Origin: an uncultured Muribaculaceae bacterium
GTDB taxonomy: Bacteria > Bacteroidota > Bacteroidia > Bacteroidales > Muribaculaceae
Reading direction: 5' to 3'
NCBI GenBank assembly: GCA_910579305.1
Contig: CAJTTA010000005.1
Coordinates: 24,791 to 88,790 of the forward strand
Length of the DNA stretch: 64,000 nt
Positions 25,041 through 32,530 of this stretch are shown here, one piece after another. The position numbers were made by a program, and so were the translations under genes. The notes beneath the pieces were generated by a model. It searched no databases and was not told where the DNA came from. It was given only the letters and a program-made list of their open reading frames with translations. The number at the start of each line of letters is the position of its first letter. Within the stretch, counting starts at the first letter, position 1.

Positions 25041-26606
25041 ATGAACATGAAGAAACTTCTTCTCATGCTGCCGCTTGCGCTGCTTGCCGGCTGTATTGAA
25101 AACGACATACCTTATCCCCGCATTCCTCAGAATATACTCTCCATAGCAGTCGAGGGTGAAAGCTCTGCCGCAGATATAGATGACTCACAGCTCACTGTAA
25201 CGCTGCATCTTGGAGAGGATGTTGACCCCAAGGCAGTGAAATTTACCGAATTTGCCTATTCAGAAGGGGGCACCTCATCGATCAATCTGCTTGAGGGAAC
25301 TTACAATCTCTCCCGTCCGCTCACACTCACGCTGAGTCGCTTCCAGGATTATGAATGGACAATCTCGGCCGTGCAGCAGATAGCGAGATACGTCACTTTT
25401 TCTGGACAGGTGGGAGAGACCGTCATAGATGTGCCGGGGCGAAGGGTGGTGCTGTATGTGCCCTCCAATATCGATCGTTCCACTCTCACTCTCGCTTCCG
25501 TGAAGCTTGGCCCGGAGGGCCACACCGAGCTTCAGCCGGCTCTTGAGGCAGGCATGATGCTCGACATGACCGAGCCGCTTGAAGTGAGAGTCACATCCTT
25601 TGGCGAGACTGAGACATGGACTATATATGTGGATGTCACCGAAGCAATAGTCACGACAACGCAGGCTCATGGATGGGTCAATGTAATATGGGCTTACGGC
25701 GCGGCGCCCGAGGATGCTGTCAATGGATTTGAATACCGTCTGTCGGGCGCAGAGCAATGGACTGCCGTGCCTGAAAGTTGCGTGACACATAATGGAGGTG
25801 CATTCTATTGCTATGTGCCTCATCTTACTCCGCTCTCCTCCTATGAAGTGCGCGCCACGTCGGGCGACAACAAGGGTAATCCCATAGAGGTCACTACCGG
25901 CGCATCCGAGCTTTTGCCGGATGCCAGCTTCGACTCCTGGTGGCTCGACGGCAAGGTGTGGTCTCCCTGGGCCGAAGGAGGAGTGCCGTGGTGGGATACA
26001 GGTAATACCGGAGCCTCCACGCTCGGCAACAGCAATGTCTATCCGAGTGACGACACTCCCTCGGGCATGGGCAAGAGCGCGAAGCTTGAGACCCGCTTTG
26101 TGGGCATAGGCGCCATAGGCAAGCTTGCTGCCGGTTCTATCTTTGCCGGTAAGTTCCGCAAGGTGGACGGCACTAACGGAATTCTGGACTTCGGACGTCT
26201 GTGGACGGCGCGTCCCACGCGTCTGCGAGGATATTTCAAGTATACCACCGCTCCGATAAATTATGCCTCGGAAGAGTTTCAGAATCTTAAAGGACAGCCG
26301 GATACGTGTCAGATATGGATCGCTCTCGTAGACCTTGACGCCCCTCTGGAGATTCGCACGAATCCGCGCAACCGTCAGTTGTTTGATAAGAATGCACCCT
26401 ATGTGATAGCTTATGGAGAGCTGTCACGCGGTTCCGACACCCGGGGCTGGGAGATGTTTGAGATACCACTTGAATATCGCGACACGGGTCGGGTGCCGAG
26501 TTACCTACTGGTCACATCGGCCGCCTCAAAGTATGGAGACTATTTCACCGGAGGTACAGGCGCCACGCTCCTTGTGGATGATTTCAGCCTGGATTACGAT
26601 TATTGA
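25041..26606 (+). CDS. PCMD-domain surface lipoprotein F
   Basis: A 521-residue lipoprotein. The frame is open far upstream inside gene E, but ATG 25041 (MNMKKLL) or 25047 begins a lipoprotein signal ending LLAGC (Cys 18), followed by IENDI. Residues about 30-115 and 118-200 look like two small Ig-like modules. Residues about 205-288 are fibronectin III-like (GWVNVIWAYGAAPEDAVNGF to YEVRATSGDNKG). The PCMD module starts at 292 (LPDASFDSWW), with WWDTGNTGASTLG, GKLAAGSIFAGKF and KYGDYFTGGTGATLLVDDFS, all shared with protein C. It lacks the DUF4493 part. dgkA starts 11 bp after its stop, so lipid-kinase genes may share the transcript. Confidence 0.8.
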   Translation: MNMKKLLLMLPLALLAGCIENDIPYPRIPQNILSIAVEGESSAADIDDSQLTVTLHLGEDVDPKAVKFTEFAYSEGGTSSINLLEGTYNLSRPLTLTLSRFQDYEWTISAVQQIARYVTFSGQVGETVIDVPGRRVVLYVPSNIDRSTLTLASVKLGPEGHTELQPALEAGMMLDMTEPLEVRVTSFGETETWTIYVDVTEAIVTTTQAHGWVNVIWAYGAAPEDAVNGFEYRLSGAEQWTAVPESCVTHNGGAFYCYVPHLTPLSSYEVRATSGDNKGNPIEVTTGASELLPDASFDSWWLDGKVWSPWAEGGVPWWDTGNTGASTLGNSNVYPSDDTPSGMGKSAKLETRFVGIGAIGKLAAGSIFAGKFRKVDGTNGILDFGRLWTARPTRLRGYFKYTTAPINYASEEFQNLKGQPDTCQIWIALVDLDAPLEIRTNPRNRQLFDKNAPYVIAYGELSRGSDTRGWEMFEIPLEYRDTGRVPSYLLVTSAASKYGDYFTGGTGATLLVDDFSLDYDY

Positions 26607-26617
26607 ATTCCATAGCG

Positions 26618-26998
26618 ATGAATACCGATAAATTTTCCTGGCGCAAGCGTGCCCGCAGCTTCATCTATGCATGGAGCGGAGTGCGCATGCTTGTGTGCGG
26701 AGAGCATAACGCCCGGCTGCATATTGTGGCGGCAGTTGCGGCGGTGTCACTGGGCTTTCTTCTTGATATTGATCGGGGGGAATGGCTTGCAGTGATAATA
26801 TGTATAGGAGCGGTATTCATGGCCGAGGGTTTCAACTCGGCGGTGGAGGCCGTGTGCGACCTCGTTAGCCCGGAGCATCATCCTTTGGTGAAGCGTGCCA
26901 AGGATATAGCGGCAGGAGCGGTGCTCCTTATGGCCGTGGCGGCACTGGCATGCGTATGCATCATCTTTTTACCAAGACTCATAGCATTATTTTCATGA
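26618..26998 (+). CDS. dgkA: Diacylglycerol/undecaprenol kinase (DgkA family)
   Basis: A 126-residue integral membrane kinase of the DgkA family; in Gram-positives the homologue phosphorylates undecaprenol. Three membrane helices are visible (about 35-52, 56-75, 97-120) with the signature AEGFNSAVEAVCDLVSPEHH followed by KRAKDIAAGAVLL, which carries the conserved Glu, Asn, Glu, Lys and Asp. ATG 26618 is preferred over a TTG at 26603, since the protein then opens MNTDKFSWRKRARSF as in homologues. It is 11 bp after the PCMD lipoprotein gene and overlaps the PAP2 gene by 4 bp, so an opposing kinase and phosphatase for lipid carriers are probably coupled. Confidence 0.93.
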   Translation: MNTDKFSWRKRARSFIYAWSGVRMLVCGEHNARLHIVAAVAAVSLGFLLDIDRGEWLAVIICIGAVFMAEGFNSAVEAVCDLVSPEHHPLVKRAKDIAAGAVLLMAVAALACVCIIFLPRLIALFS

Positions 26999-27576
26999 CA
27001 CGCATACTCATAAGTCTGTTGATATTATCGCTATCCGCGACCGGCCTTCATGCAGGAGAACCCACGGTGCATATCAGCTCTTCCCGCAAGGCGGTGCGCA
27101 CCTCGACCGATGTAGTGCTTATAGCTATGCCTGTCGCCACTCTCGGCATAGCCATAGCGCACAAAGACTGGAAAGGTATCGGCATAGGAGCGGCAGAGGC
27201 GGCAGGGACGCTGGCCGTGACCTATGGCCTGAAATATGCCGTGCATAAGCGCCGGCCCGATGGCAGTGACCGCCGTTCGTTTCCGTCAGGACACAGTAGC
27301 CTGGTCTTCACCGATGCCTCGTTCCTTATGCGCAGGTATGGCTGGAAATTCGGTGTGCCGGCCTATGCCCTTGCCACTTATGTGGCATGGGGACGTGTAT
27401 ATGCACGGAAGCATGATTTCTGGGACGTGGCCGCAGGAGCGGCGATAGGCTCGGCCATAGGGCTACTGGCCACCCGCCCGTTCATGAAGCAGGTGGAGCT
27501 TGCTCCGGCAGCGATCACGGATCCCGTCACAGGCAGTTTTGTCTCTGTGGGGATAGGGGGCAGCGTGACTTTCTGA
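26995..27576 (+). CDS. PAP2-family lipid phosphatase
   Basis: A 193-residue protein with an N-terminal signal or membrane anchor (MTRILISLLILSLSATGLHA) and several hydrophobic helices. The three PAP2 catalytic motifs are present: K-x6-RP in KYAVHKRRP, PSGH in RSFPSGHSS, and R-x5-H-x3-D in GRVYARKHDFWD. Family members remove phosphate from undecaprenyl diphosphate, phosphatidylglycerol phosphate or lipid A. ATG 26995 overlaps the dgkA stop (ATGA). The pairing with DgkA suggests undecaprenyl-phosphate recycling, but the substrate is not proven by sequence. It converges with rsgA across 32 bp. Confidence 0.9.
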   Translation: MTRILISLLILSLSATGLHAGEPTVHISSSRKAVRTSTDVVLIAMPVATLGIAIAHKDWKGIGIGAAEAAGTLAVTYGLKYAVHKRRPDGSDRRSFPSGHSSLVFTDASFLMRRYGWKFGVPAYALATYVAWGRVYARKHDFWDVAAGAAIGSAIGLLATRPFMKQVELAPAAITDPVTGSFVSVGIGGSVTF

Positions 27577-27608
27577 AAGTCAGCAATCAGCCGCGTCGGC
27601 ATAGGTTT

Positions 27609-28556
27609 TCACTTACGGTACTTGTCTCGCTCGCCGGCTTCCTCAAGGATCGAGAGATAGGACGCATAGCGGCTTTGCGCTATGTGATTGTTCTCAAGAG
27701 CGGAGCGCACCGCGCATCCGGGCTCATGAGTGTGAGAGCAGTCGGCATAGCGGCAATCTCTTGCCGCCGCGAATATCTCCGGGAAATAATGGCTCACCTG
27801 GGCCGCCTCAAAGTCAATGGTGCCGAAGCCCTTCACACCGGGAATATCAATGAGTTCTCCCCCCTCGGGAAGATCATACATCTCAGAGAAAGTCGTGGTG
27901 TGCATGCCCGTATGATGCAGGGAGGATACAGCCCCGGTGCGCAGATTCAGGCCTGGAATCAGAGCATTTATGAGAGAGCTTTTACCCACGCCGCTGTTGC
28001 CGGCAAGAAGCACGGTCTTCTCTTTGATTAAGTCTCGCAGAGCAGCCAGCCCTTCGCCGGTGTGAGCCGAGATGGAGAGGGTGTCATAGCCTATGCCATC
28101 GTAAAGATAGGTCATGGCATTGGCCAGTGAGCGGTCATCGGCATCCCACATATCCTTCTTGTTGAGCACGAGGGCGGCAGGCACATTGTAGGCCTCGGCC
28201 GTGGCGAGGAACCGGTCGATGAACGTAGTGGGAGTGGCCGGCTCGCGCAGAGTGGCCACAAGGATAGCGAGATCGATGTTTGCTGCAAGGATGTGGCTCT
28301 CTTTAGAGAGATTGGAGGCGCGGCGTATTATGTAGTTCTTCCTCGGCTCGATGGCGGTAATGAATCCCGTGTCGCCGGGAAGTATGTCTACAGTAACTCT
28401 GTCACCTACGGCCACAGGCGATGTGGTGCGCAGGCCTTTTATGCGGAAATTGCCCTTTACCTTGCATTTGACAGGCGTAGCGTCACTACCCTCAGGGCGC
28501 ACTTCATACCATGCGCCGGTATTGCGTATCACGGTTCCTTTCATTCGATTATCCAT
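27609..28556 (-). CDS. rsgA: Small ribosomal subunit biogenesis GTPase RsgA
   Basis: A 315-residue circularly permuted GTPase that checks late 30S subunit maturation. Order: an N-terminal OB-fold (GTVIRNTGAWYEVRPEGSD), the G4 motif LVLNKKD, the P-loop LAGNSGVGKSSLINAL, the G3 motif DIPGVKGF, and a C-terminal zinc finger with Cys/His ligands in CRYADCSHTHEPGCAV. All parts are intact and the length is typical. The open frame reaches 28598, but the -7 box at 28566-28573 rules that out. ATG 28556 (MDNRMKG) or 28544 (MKGTVIR) is the start; the second gives a more usual leader. Confidence 0.95.
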   Translation of the reverse strand: MDNRMKGTVIRNTGAWYEVRPEGSDATPVKCKVKGNFRIKGLRTTSPVAVGDRVTVDILPGDTGFITAIEPRKNYIIRRASNLSKESHILAANIDLAILVATLREPATPTTFIDRFLATAEAYNVPAALVLNKKDMWDADDRSLANAMTYLYDGIGYDTLSISAHTGEGLAALRDLIKEKTVLLAGNSGVGKSSLINALIPGLNLRTGAVSSLHHTGMHTTTFSEMYDLPEGGELIDIPGVKGFGTIDFEAAQVSHYFPEIFAAARDCRYADCSHTHEPGCAVRSALENNHIAQSRYASYLSILEEAGERDKYRK

Positions 28557-28565
28557 AAAGATATA

Positions 28566-28573
28566 CAAAGTTA
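28566..28573 (-). promoter_or_regulatory. -7 box of the rsgA promoter (TAACTTTG, minus strand)
   Basis: CAAAGTTA on the plus strand gives TAACTTTG on the minus strand, a consensus -7 box. The upstream element is CTTG (minus strand, 28596-28599) at a slightly long spacing of 22 bp. Its closeness to the first ATG argues that translation starts at 28544 or as a near-leaderless message at 28556. Confidence 0.55.
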
Positions 28574-28683
28574 CGCAATATTCCGCTAAGAGCGACAAGA
28601 GGTGACAATAAATTTTGTTAAGCGGGCAACTTTGTTTCGGCGAGTAGTGTTATATAGACATAACAGTATAAAGATCTAATGCT

Positions 28684-29337
28684 ATGAAAAAGACAATAAT
28701 GATACTCCTGGCCGCTCTGGCTGTTTCCGCTCCCATGCAGGCGCAGGATATGGCAGGCGCCTCGAAGAAGCCTGCCGGCATAATGTGTGAAAGAGGCGTT
28801 GGCCCGGCAATGTCGGGGAGCATGGACGCTTCGGCACTCCCGCAGTCATCGCGCGATTTTCTCGCGAAGTATTTTCCCGGAGTGGCAGTGTCAAAGGCGC
28901 AGAATGATTTTTCTGACCGAAAGTATGAGGTAGACCTGGCCGATGGCGCTGAGGTGAGCTTCGATTACAATGGCAACTGGATAGAGGTGGATGCTCCGGA
29001 TGGTGCGACACTTCCCAGCAGCACTCTCGCTTCGCTTATTCCCGAAGCCGTCGTGATGGAGACTCTTTCAGGAAATGCATTGGTGGATGGCGGTGCTCTT
29101 AATTATGTGGAGGAAGTGGTGAGCTATCCCGACTTCTATGTGATGAAGATGCGCACAGCTACTGAAAAGAGCCGCGTGGCAGTGTCTCGTTCCGACGGAT
29201 CTGCCAGACAGTTCAAGACAAAGGCTGGAAATGCCAGGCAAGACAGGCATCGCGCCTATAAGTCAGGCCGTGGAGAAAAAGGTGGACGCAATCACGCCGT
29301 GCGTTTAGACCTGAGCCCCCGCTTCACTCTCGAATGA
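28684..29337 (+). CDS. Exported PepSY-like (DUF2874-type) protein
   Basis: A 217-residue periplasmic protein with signal peptide (cleavage near MQAQ, residue 21). Residues about 50-105 carry a PepSY-like repeat: LPQSSRDFLAKYFPGVAVS, KYEVDLADGAEVSFDYNGNW and VDAPDGATLP, the pattern of the DUF2874/beta-lactamase-inhibitor-like PepSY family abundant in gut Bacteroidota. A second, weaker copy follows (about 112-165, SLIPEAVVMETLSGN and ALNYVEEVVSYPDFYVMK). The last 45 residues are strongly basic (KAGNARQDRHRAYKSGRGEK), which is unusual for the family. Function unknown; such proteins are thought to bind peptides or inhibit proteases in the envelope. Confidence 0.72.
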   Translation: MKKTIMILLAALAVSAPMQAQDMAGASKKPAGIMCERGVGPAMSGSMDASALPQSSRDFLAKYFPGVAVSKAQNDFSDRKYEVDLADGAEVSFDYNGNWIEVDAPDGATLPSSTLASLIPEAVVMETLSGNALVDGGALNYVEEVVSYPDFYVMKMRTATEKSRVAVSRSDGSARQFKTKAGNARQDRHRAYKSGRGEKGGRNHAVRLDLSPRFTLE

Positions 29338-29460
29338 AGGGAGAGGCGAGGATAGAGAGAAAAGTTTCTGTGATCCGAGCGACTGATAAAGCTGCAATAG
29401 CGCGCACACCCATGTAGAGGGTGCGGTCGTGTTATATTTTACCGTTTTTTTTCACAGAAC

Positions 29461-29494
29461 AGCACCGGGACTTCCAGTCGGAGGCCCCGGTGCT
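29461..29494. terminator. Hairpin between convergent genes
   Basis: AGCACCGGG (29461-29469) pairs with CCCGGTGCT (29486-29494), a perfect 9-bp stem with a 16-nt loop. It lies in the 187-bp gap between the PepSY-like gene and the convergent aminopeptidase gene. Neither side has a strong T-run, so termination may rely on the stem. A weaker imperfect hairpin lies at about 29402-29425. Confidence 0.5.
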
Positions 29495-29524
29495 TCTATA
29501 TATATGTATAGGATGCTGAAGAAA

Positions 29525-30826
29525 TCAGATGCTGAAGAAAGTAGAGAACACCTTTACGCAAGAGATATGATCGGCGCATGATGCAGTCTCCCGGGCAGAG
29601 TGCATGCCCCAGATGGGGGCTCCCATGTCTACTCCCCGCAGGGGCATCTGTCCGGTGAGTATGTTGCCCAGGGTAGAACCTCCGGCCACATCGGAATGAT
29701 TTACGAAATACTGGCAAGGCACTCCGGCTTGCTCACACAGGCTGCGGAAGACGGCCGCACTGTCGGCATCGGTCATATACTTGCAGTTGGCATTTATCTT
29801 TATTGCAGGCCCATGTCCCATAAGGGCGTGGTTGGTGGGATCATACTTCGATGAGTAGTTGGGATGCCATGCATGAGCGTCATCGGCCGAGATCATGAAC
29901 GATCTTGCGATGGCGCGCGACATATCCTGTGCCTCGCCTCCGGCTATGCGTGCAAGAATGTCGGCAAGAATGGGAGAGCCTGCACCCTGCTTGGTGCCGG
30001 AGCCGGTTTCTTCATTGTCGAATACGGCCATTACCCGTGTCGCCGTGCAATCAGCATGAGCGGAATCGAGAAGCGCCTGCAGAGAAGCAAATGCCATAGA
30101 GAGGTCATCGATGCGTCCGCTCTGGAAGAATTCCTGCTCATTGCCGGTGAGAGACGCCGGCTCAAGAGGATACAGACACAGCTCATAGTCGAGAATGTCG
30201 GCCGGATCGACTCCGATGCTCTCGGCTACCAAGGTGCGGATTATGCCCCCCTTGCGATTGTATTCATCAAGAAGCTCCGAGCTGAAGATGCCGAGCACCG
30301 GCAGCATATCTGTCTGCATGCTGAGCGGATTGCCTTCATTCACGGCGCGGTTGAAGTGAATGGCAAGATGCGGAATCGTGGCCACGGGGCGGCGCAGGTC
30401 TACCGGCATCATACGTGGGCGCAGAGGATCATCGGAGCGCAAGGCCACGCGTCCGGATATGGATAACGGTCGGTCAAACCATGTATAAAGTATTCCGCCG
30501 CCGTATTTTTCCACATTAAGCTTTACGAGTCCCCCCTCGCATATGATCTCGCACGCAGGCTTGAGCTTGAAACATGGGGAATCGGAGTGGGATGAGATGA
30601 TGTGGAAGCCGGCTTCGCTTGCAGGGGCTGATCCGGCGATGAAAGCGAAGATAGAAGTGTCGTTCTGCTTCACATAATGTCGTGCGCCGGGGGAGATTTC
30701 CCATTTGTCGGTGAGATGCAGTTCGGTAAAACCGGCATCTTTAAGCTCATGCTCTATGGTGACGGTGGCGAGTACGTTGCAGGTTGACTGGTCGAGCCAG
30801 TGTAAGAGTCGGTTGATCATGGTCAT
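29525..30826 (-). CDS. apeB: M18 family metallo-aminopeptidase
   Basis: A 433-residue cytosolic zinc aminopeptidase of the M18 (aspartyl aminopeptidase) family, which trims acidic N-terminal residues from peptides. Metal and catalytic residues sit in recognisable contexts: the His of IISSHSDSPCFKLKP, the Asp of SGRIDDLSMAF, the Glu pair of FDNEETGSGTKQGAGS, the Asp of ISADDAHAWHPNY and the His of WGMHSARE near the C-terminus. It forms tetrahedral dodecamers in known relatives. The length is typical (about 430). It begins at ATG 30826 (or 30820) 3 bp after the DUF5063 gene, so the two are cotranscribed. Confidence 0.94.
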   Translation of the reverse strand: MTMINRLLHWLDQSTCNVLATVTIEHELKDAGFTELHLTDKWEISPGARHYVKQNDTSIFAFIAGSAPASEAGFHIISSHSDSPCFKLKPACEIICEGGLVKLNVEKYGGGILYTWFDRPLSISGRVALRSDDPLRPRMMPVDLRRPVATIPHLAIHFNRAVNEGNPLSMQTDMLPVLGIFSSELLDEYNRKGGIIRTLVAESIGVDPADILDYELCLYPLEPASLTGNEQEFFQSGRIDDLSMAFASLQALLDSAHADCTATRVMAVFDNEETGSGTKQGAGSPILADILARIAGGEAQDMSRAIARSFMISADDAHAWHPNYSSKYDPTNHALMGHGPAIKINANCKYMTDADSAAVFRSLCEQAGVPCQYFVNHSDVAGGSTLGNILTGQMPLRGVDMGAPIWGMHSARETASCADHISCVKVFSTFFSI

Positions 30827-30829
30827 GGA

Positions 30830-31339
30830 TTATATTCTGTAGTGTAAGTGATTGAGAGGACGCATTACATTGGTGAGAGTCTGCCCCCAGTAAGAAGCAA
30901 AATTTTCACGGCATTCTACAAGCGCGGGAGCGGCGAGGGCACCATCTGAATCGCGCACAGGCGAGAGAAAGTTGTATAGATCCTGATATATGTCGGCGAG
31001 GCCCTCGGCAATGGATGCGGCGATAGGAGTGTCGGAATACTTCATGTCTTCTTCAAACGTCTCAAGATACGTGTCATCTTCTCCGAGCAGCGCTGCCACT
31101 CCCGCGCGCACCTGTTCGTATTGCTGCTCTTCGATATACACGCCGAGAGGATCCGGTTCGGTCATCTCTTCTTGTGGCCGGGCATCTCCCATGGTTATGT
31201 AAAGCCTGGGGAGCAGACGCAGCATTGTGGCTATGAAGTCCTCTTTTTCCAGAGTGGGAGCTTGCTCGAGAGATGAGCAGAATTCGGTGGCGAGACCTAT
31301 GAAGGAGAGAGTGTTACGATCGATCGAAGGATTGTCCAT
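30830..31339 (-). CDS. DUF5063 family protein
   Basis: A 169-residue acidic, mostly helical cytoplasmic protein without signal or membrane segment. Features that fit DUF5063 are FIGLATEFCSSLEQ near the start, MLRLLPRLYITMGDA, ETFEEDMKYSDTPIAASIAEGLADIYQDL and the end FASYWGQTLTNVMRPLNHLH. Its function is unknown. In Bacteroidota it often neighbours nadD or aminopeptidase genes. Its start lies inside the 3' end of nadD (26-bp overlap in a different frame) and its stop is 3 bp before the aminopeptidase gene, so it is embedded in a tight operon. Confidence 0.85.
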   Translation of the reverse strand: MDNPSIDRNTLSFIGLATEFCSSLEQAPTLEKEDFIATMLRLLPRLYITMGDARPQEEMTEPDPLGVYIEEQQYEQVRAGVAALLGEDDTYLETFEEDMKYSDTPIAASIAEGLADIYQDLYNFLSPVRDSDGALAAPALVECRENFASYWGQTLTNVMRPLNHLHYRI

Positions 31340-31910
31340 AAAGCTTGTTGAGTGTTATGTAAGAAGATACTTCCGGGTGAAGGAACCTGGTGGCAGTGTG
31401 GCCTGCGGCGATTTCATTGCGTATGATTGTGGATGATATGTCGCAAAGCGGGGCGCCGGCAAGGAATCTCACAGAGTCGGGCAACCGGGATGTGTCGACA
31501 TTAAATCCCGGGCGCGGATATATCAGAATCTCAAATTCCTTCAGTATCTCGTCACTGCGATGCCAGGAGTGGAAGATCTCCCAGTTGTCGGCGCCTATGA
31601 GCAGAGAGAACTCGTGGTGCGGATATCGCTGCCGGAGAGCCAGCAGGGTCGTTATGGTGTAGTGGGGTGCAGGCAGAGCACTTTCGAATGAAGAGGGCAT
31701 GGCATGCGGAATGTCACGCAGTGCCAGCCCGGTCATGGCCATGCGGTGAAGGAACGATGCATGAGTGGCATCGGGCTTGAGCGGATTGCGGGGAGTGACC
31801 AGGAGCCACACGGCATCTACTCCTTCCACCTCAGTGGCCACGTATCGAGCCAGAGCCTGATGTCCATAATGTATGGGATCGAAAGAGCCGCTGTAGACTA
31901 CCACTCTCAT
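31314..31910 (-). CDS. nadD: Nicotinate-nucleotide adenylyltransferase
   Basis: A 198-residue enzyme that joins ATP and nicotinate mononucleotide to deamido-NAD, a key NAD synthesis step. It has the nucleotidyltransferase fold signature GSFDPIHYGHQALA at the N-terminus, LVTPRNPLKP, the substrate-binding LLIGADNWEIFHSW and the C-terminal ISSTIIRNEIAAG, the family ISST-x-IR motif. The length is normal. It lies 23 bp after gmk and overlaps DUF5063 by 26 bp. The yicC-gmk-nadD order is a recurring one in Bacteroidota. Confidence 0.96.
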   Translation of the reverse strand: MRVVVYSGSFDPIHYGHQALARYVATEVEGVDAVWLLVTPRNPLKPDATHASFLHRMAMTGLALRDIPHAMPSSFESALPAPHYTITTLLALRQRYPHHEFSLLIGADNWEIFHSWHRSDEILKEFEILIYPRPGFNVDTSRLPDSVRFLAGAPLCDISSTIIRNEIAAGHTATRFLHPEVSSYITLNKLYGQSFDRS

Positions 31911-31933
31911 TTTTCTGCAATCAACTCTCTCTG

Positions 31934-32500
31934 TCAGGATATGAAGTCGAGAATGGCGCGGCGCACCTGCTCCACTGCAGTGGCGAGATCATCATTCACC
32001 ACGGTCAGGTCATATTGCGGGGAGAACGACATTTCGTATTCGGCCTTGGCAAGGCGCCGCTCTATCACCTCCTCGGAGTCGGTGGCGCGTGCATGCAGCC
32101 TTCGCGACAGAGTCTCCACATCGGGAGGCATGATGAATATCGACAGCGCCCGGGCGCCGTAGCGATTCTTTACGTTGATGCCGCCCTTTACGTCAATATC
32201 CATTATGAGGTTGCGTCCTGCGCCCGTTACTCTCTCTACTTCGGAGGCCAGGGTGCCGTAGTGCGTGCCGGCATACACCTCTTCCCATTCCACGAAATCG
32301 CCGGCCTCTATGCGGCGCAGGAATTCTTCATCGGAGATGAAGTAATACTCGCGTCCATGCACTTCCCCTGTGCGTGGCGATCTGCTTGTGGCTGAGACGG
32401 AGAAGCCGAGCTTCAGAGCCTCATCATCAATTATCTGCTTTATTACAGTGCTTTTCCCCGAGCCTGACGGAGCGGAGAGAATTATGATCTTTCCTTGCAT
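31934..32500 (-). CDS. gmk: Guanylate kinase
   Basis: A 188-residue essential kinase that turns GMP into GDP. The P-loop is ILSAPSGSGKSTVIK. The GMP-binding region is SRSPRTGEVHGREYYFISDEEF, with the conserved Arg, Glu and Tyr. The lid and second nucleotide region is RRLHARATDSEEVIERRLAKA. The length and all motifs are normal. It sits 30 bp after the yicC gene and 23 bp before nadD, and appears to be expressed from the promoter upstream of yicC. Confidence 0.97.
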   Translation of the reverse strand: MQGKIIILSAPSGSGKSTVIKQIIDDEALKLGFSVSATSRSPRTGEVHGREYYFISDEEFLRRIEAGDFVEWEEVYAGTHYGTLASEVERVTGAGRNLIMDIDVKGGINVKNRYGARALSIFIMPPDVETLSRRLHARATDSEEVIERRLAKAEYEMSFSPQYDLTVVNDDLATAVEQVRRAILDFIS

Positions 32501-32530
32501 CTTTCTCTTGGATATGTTGTGTGGAGAATA

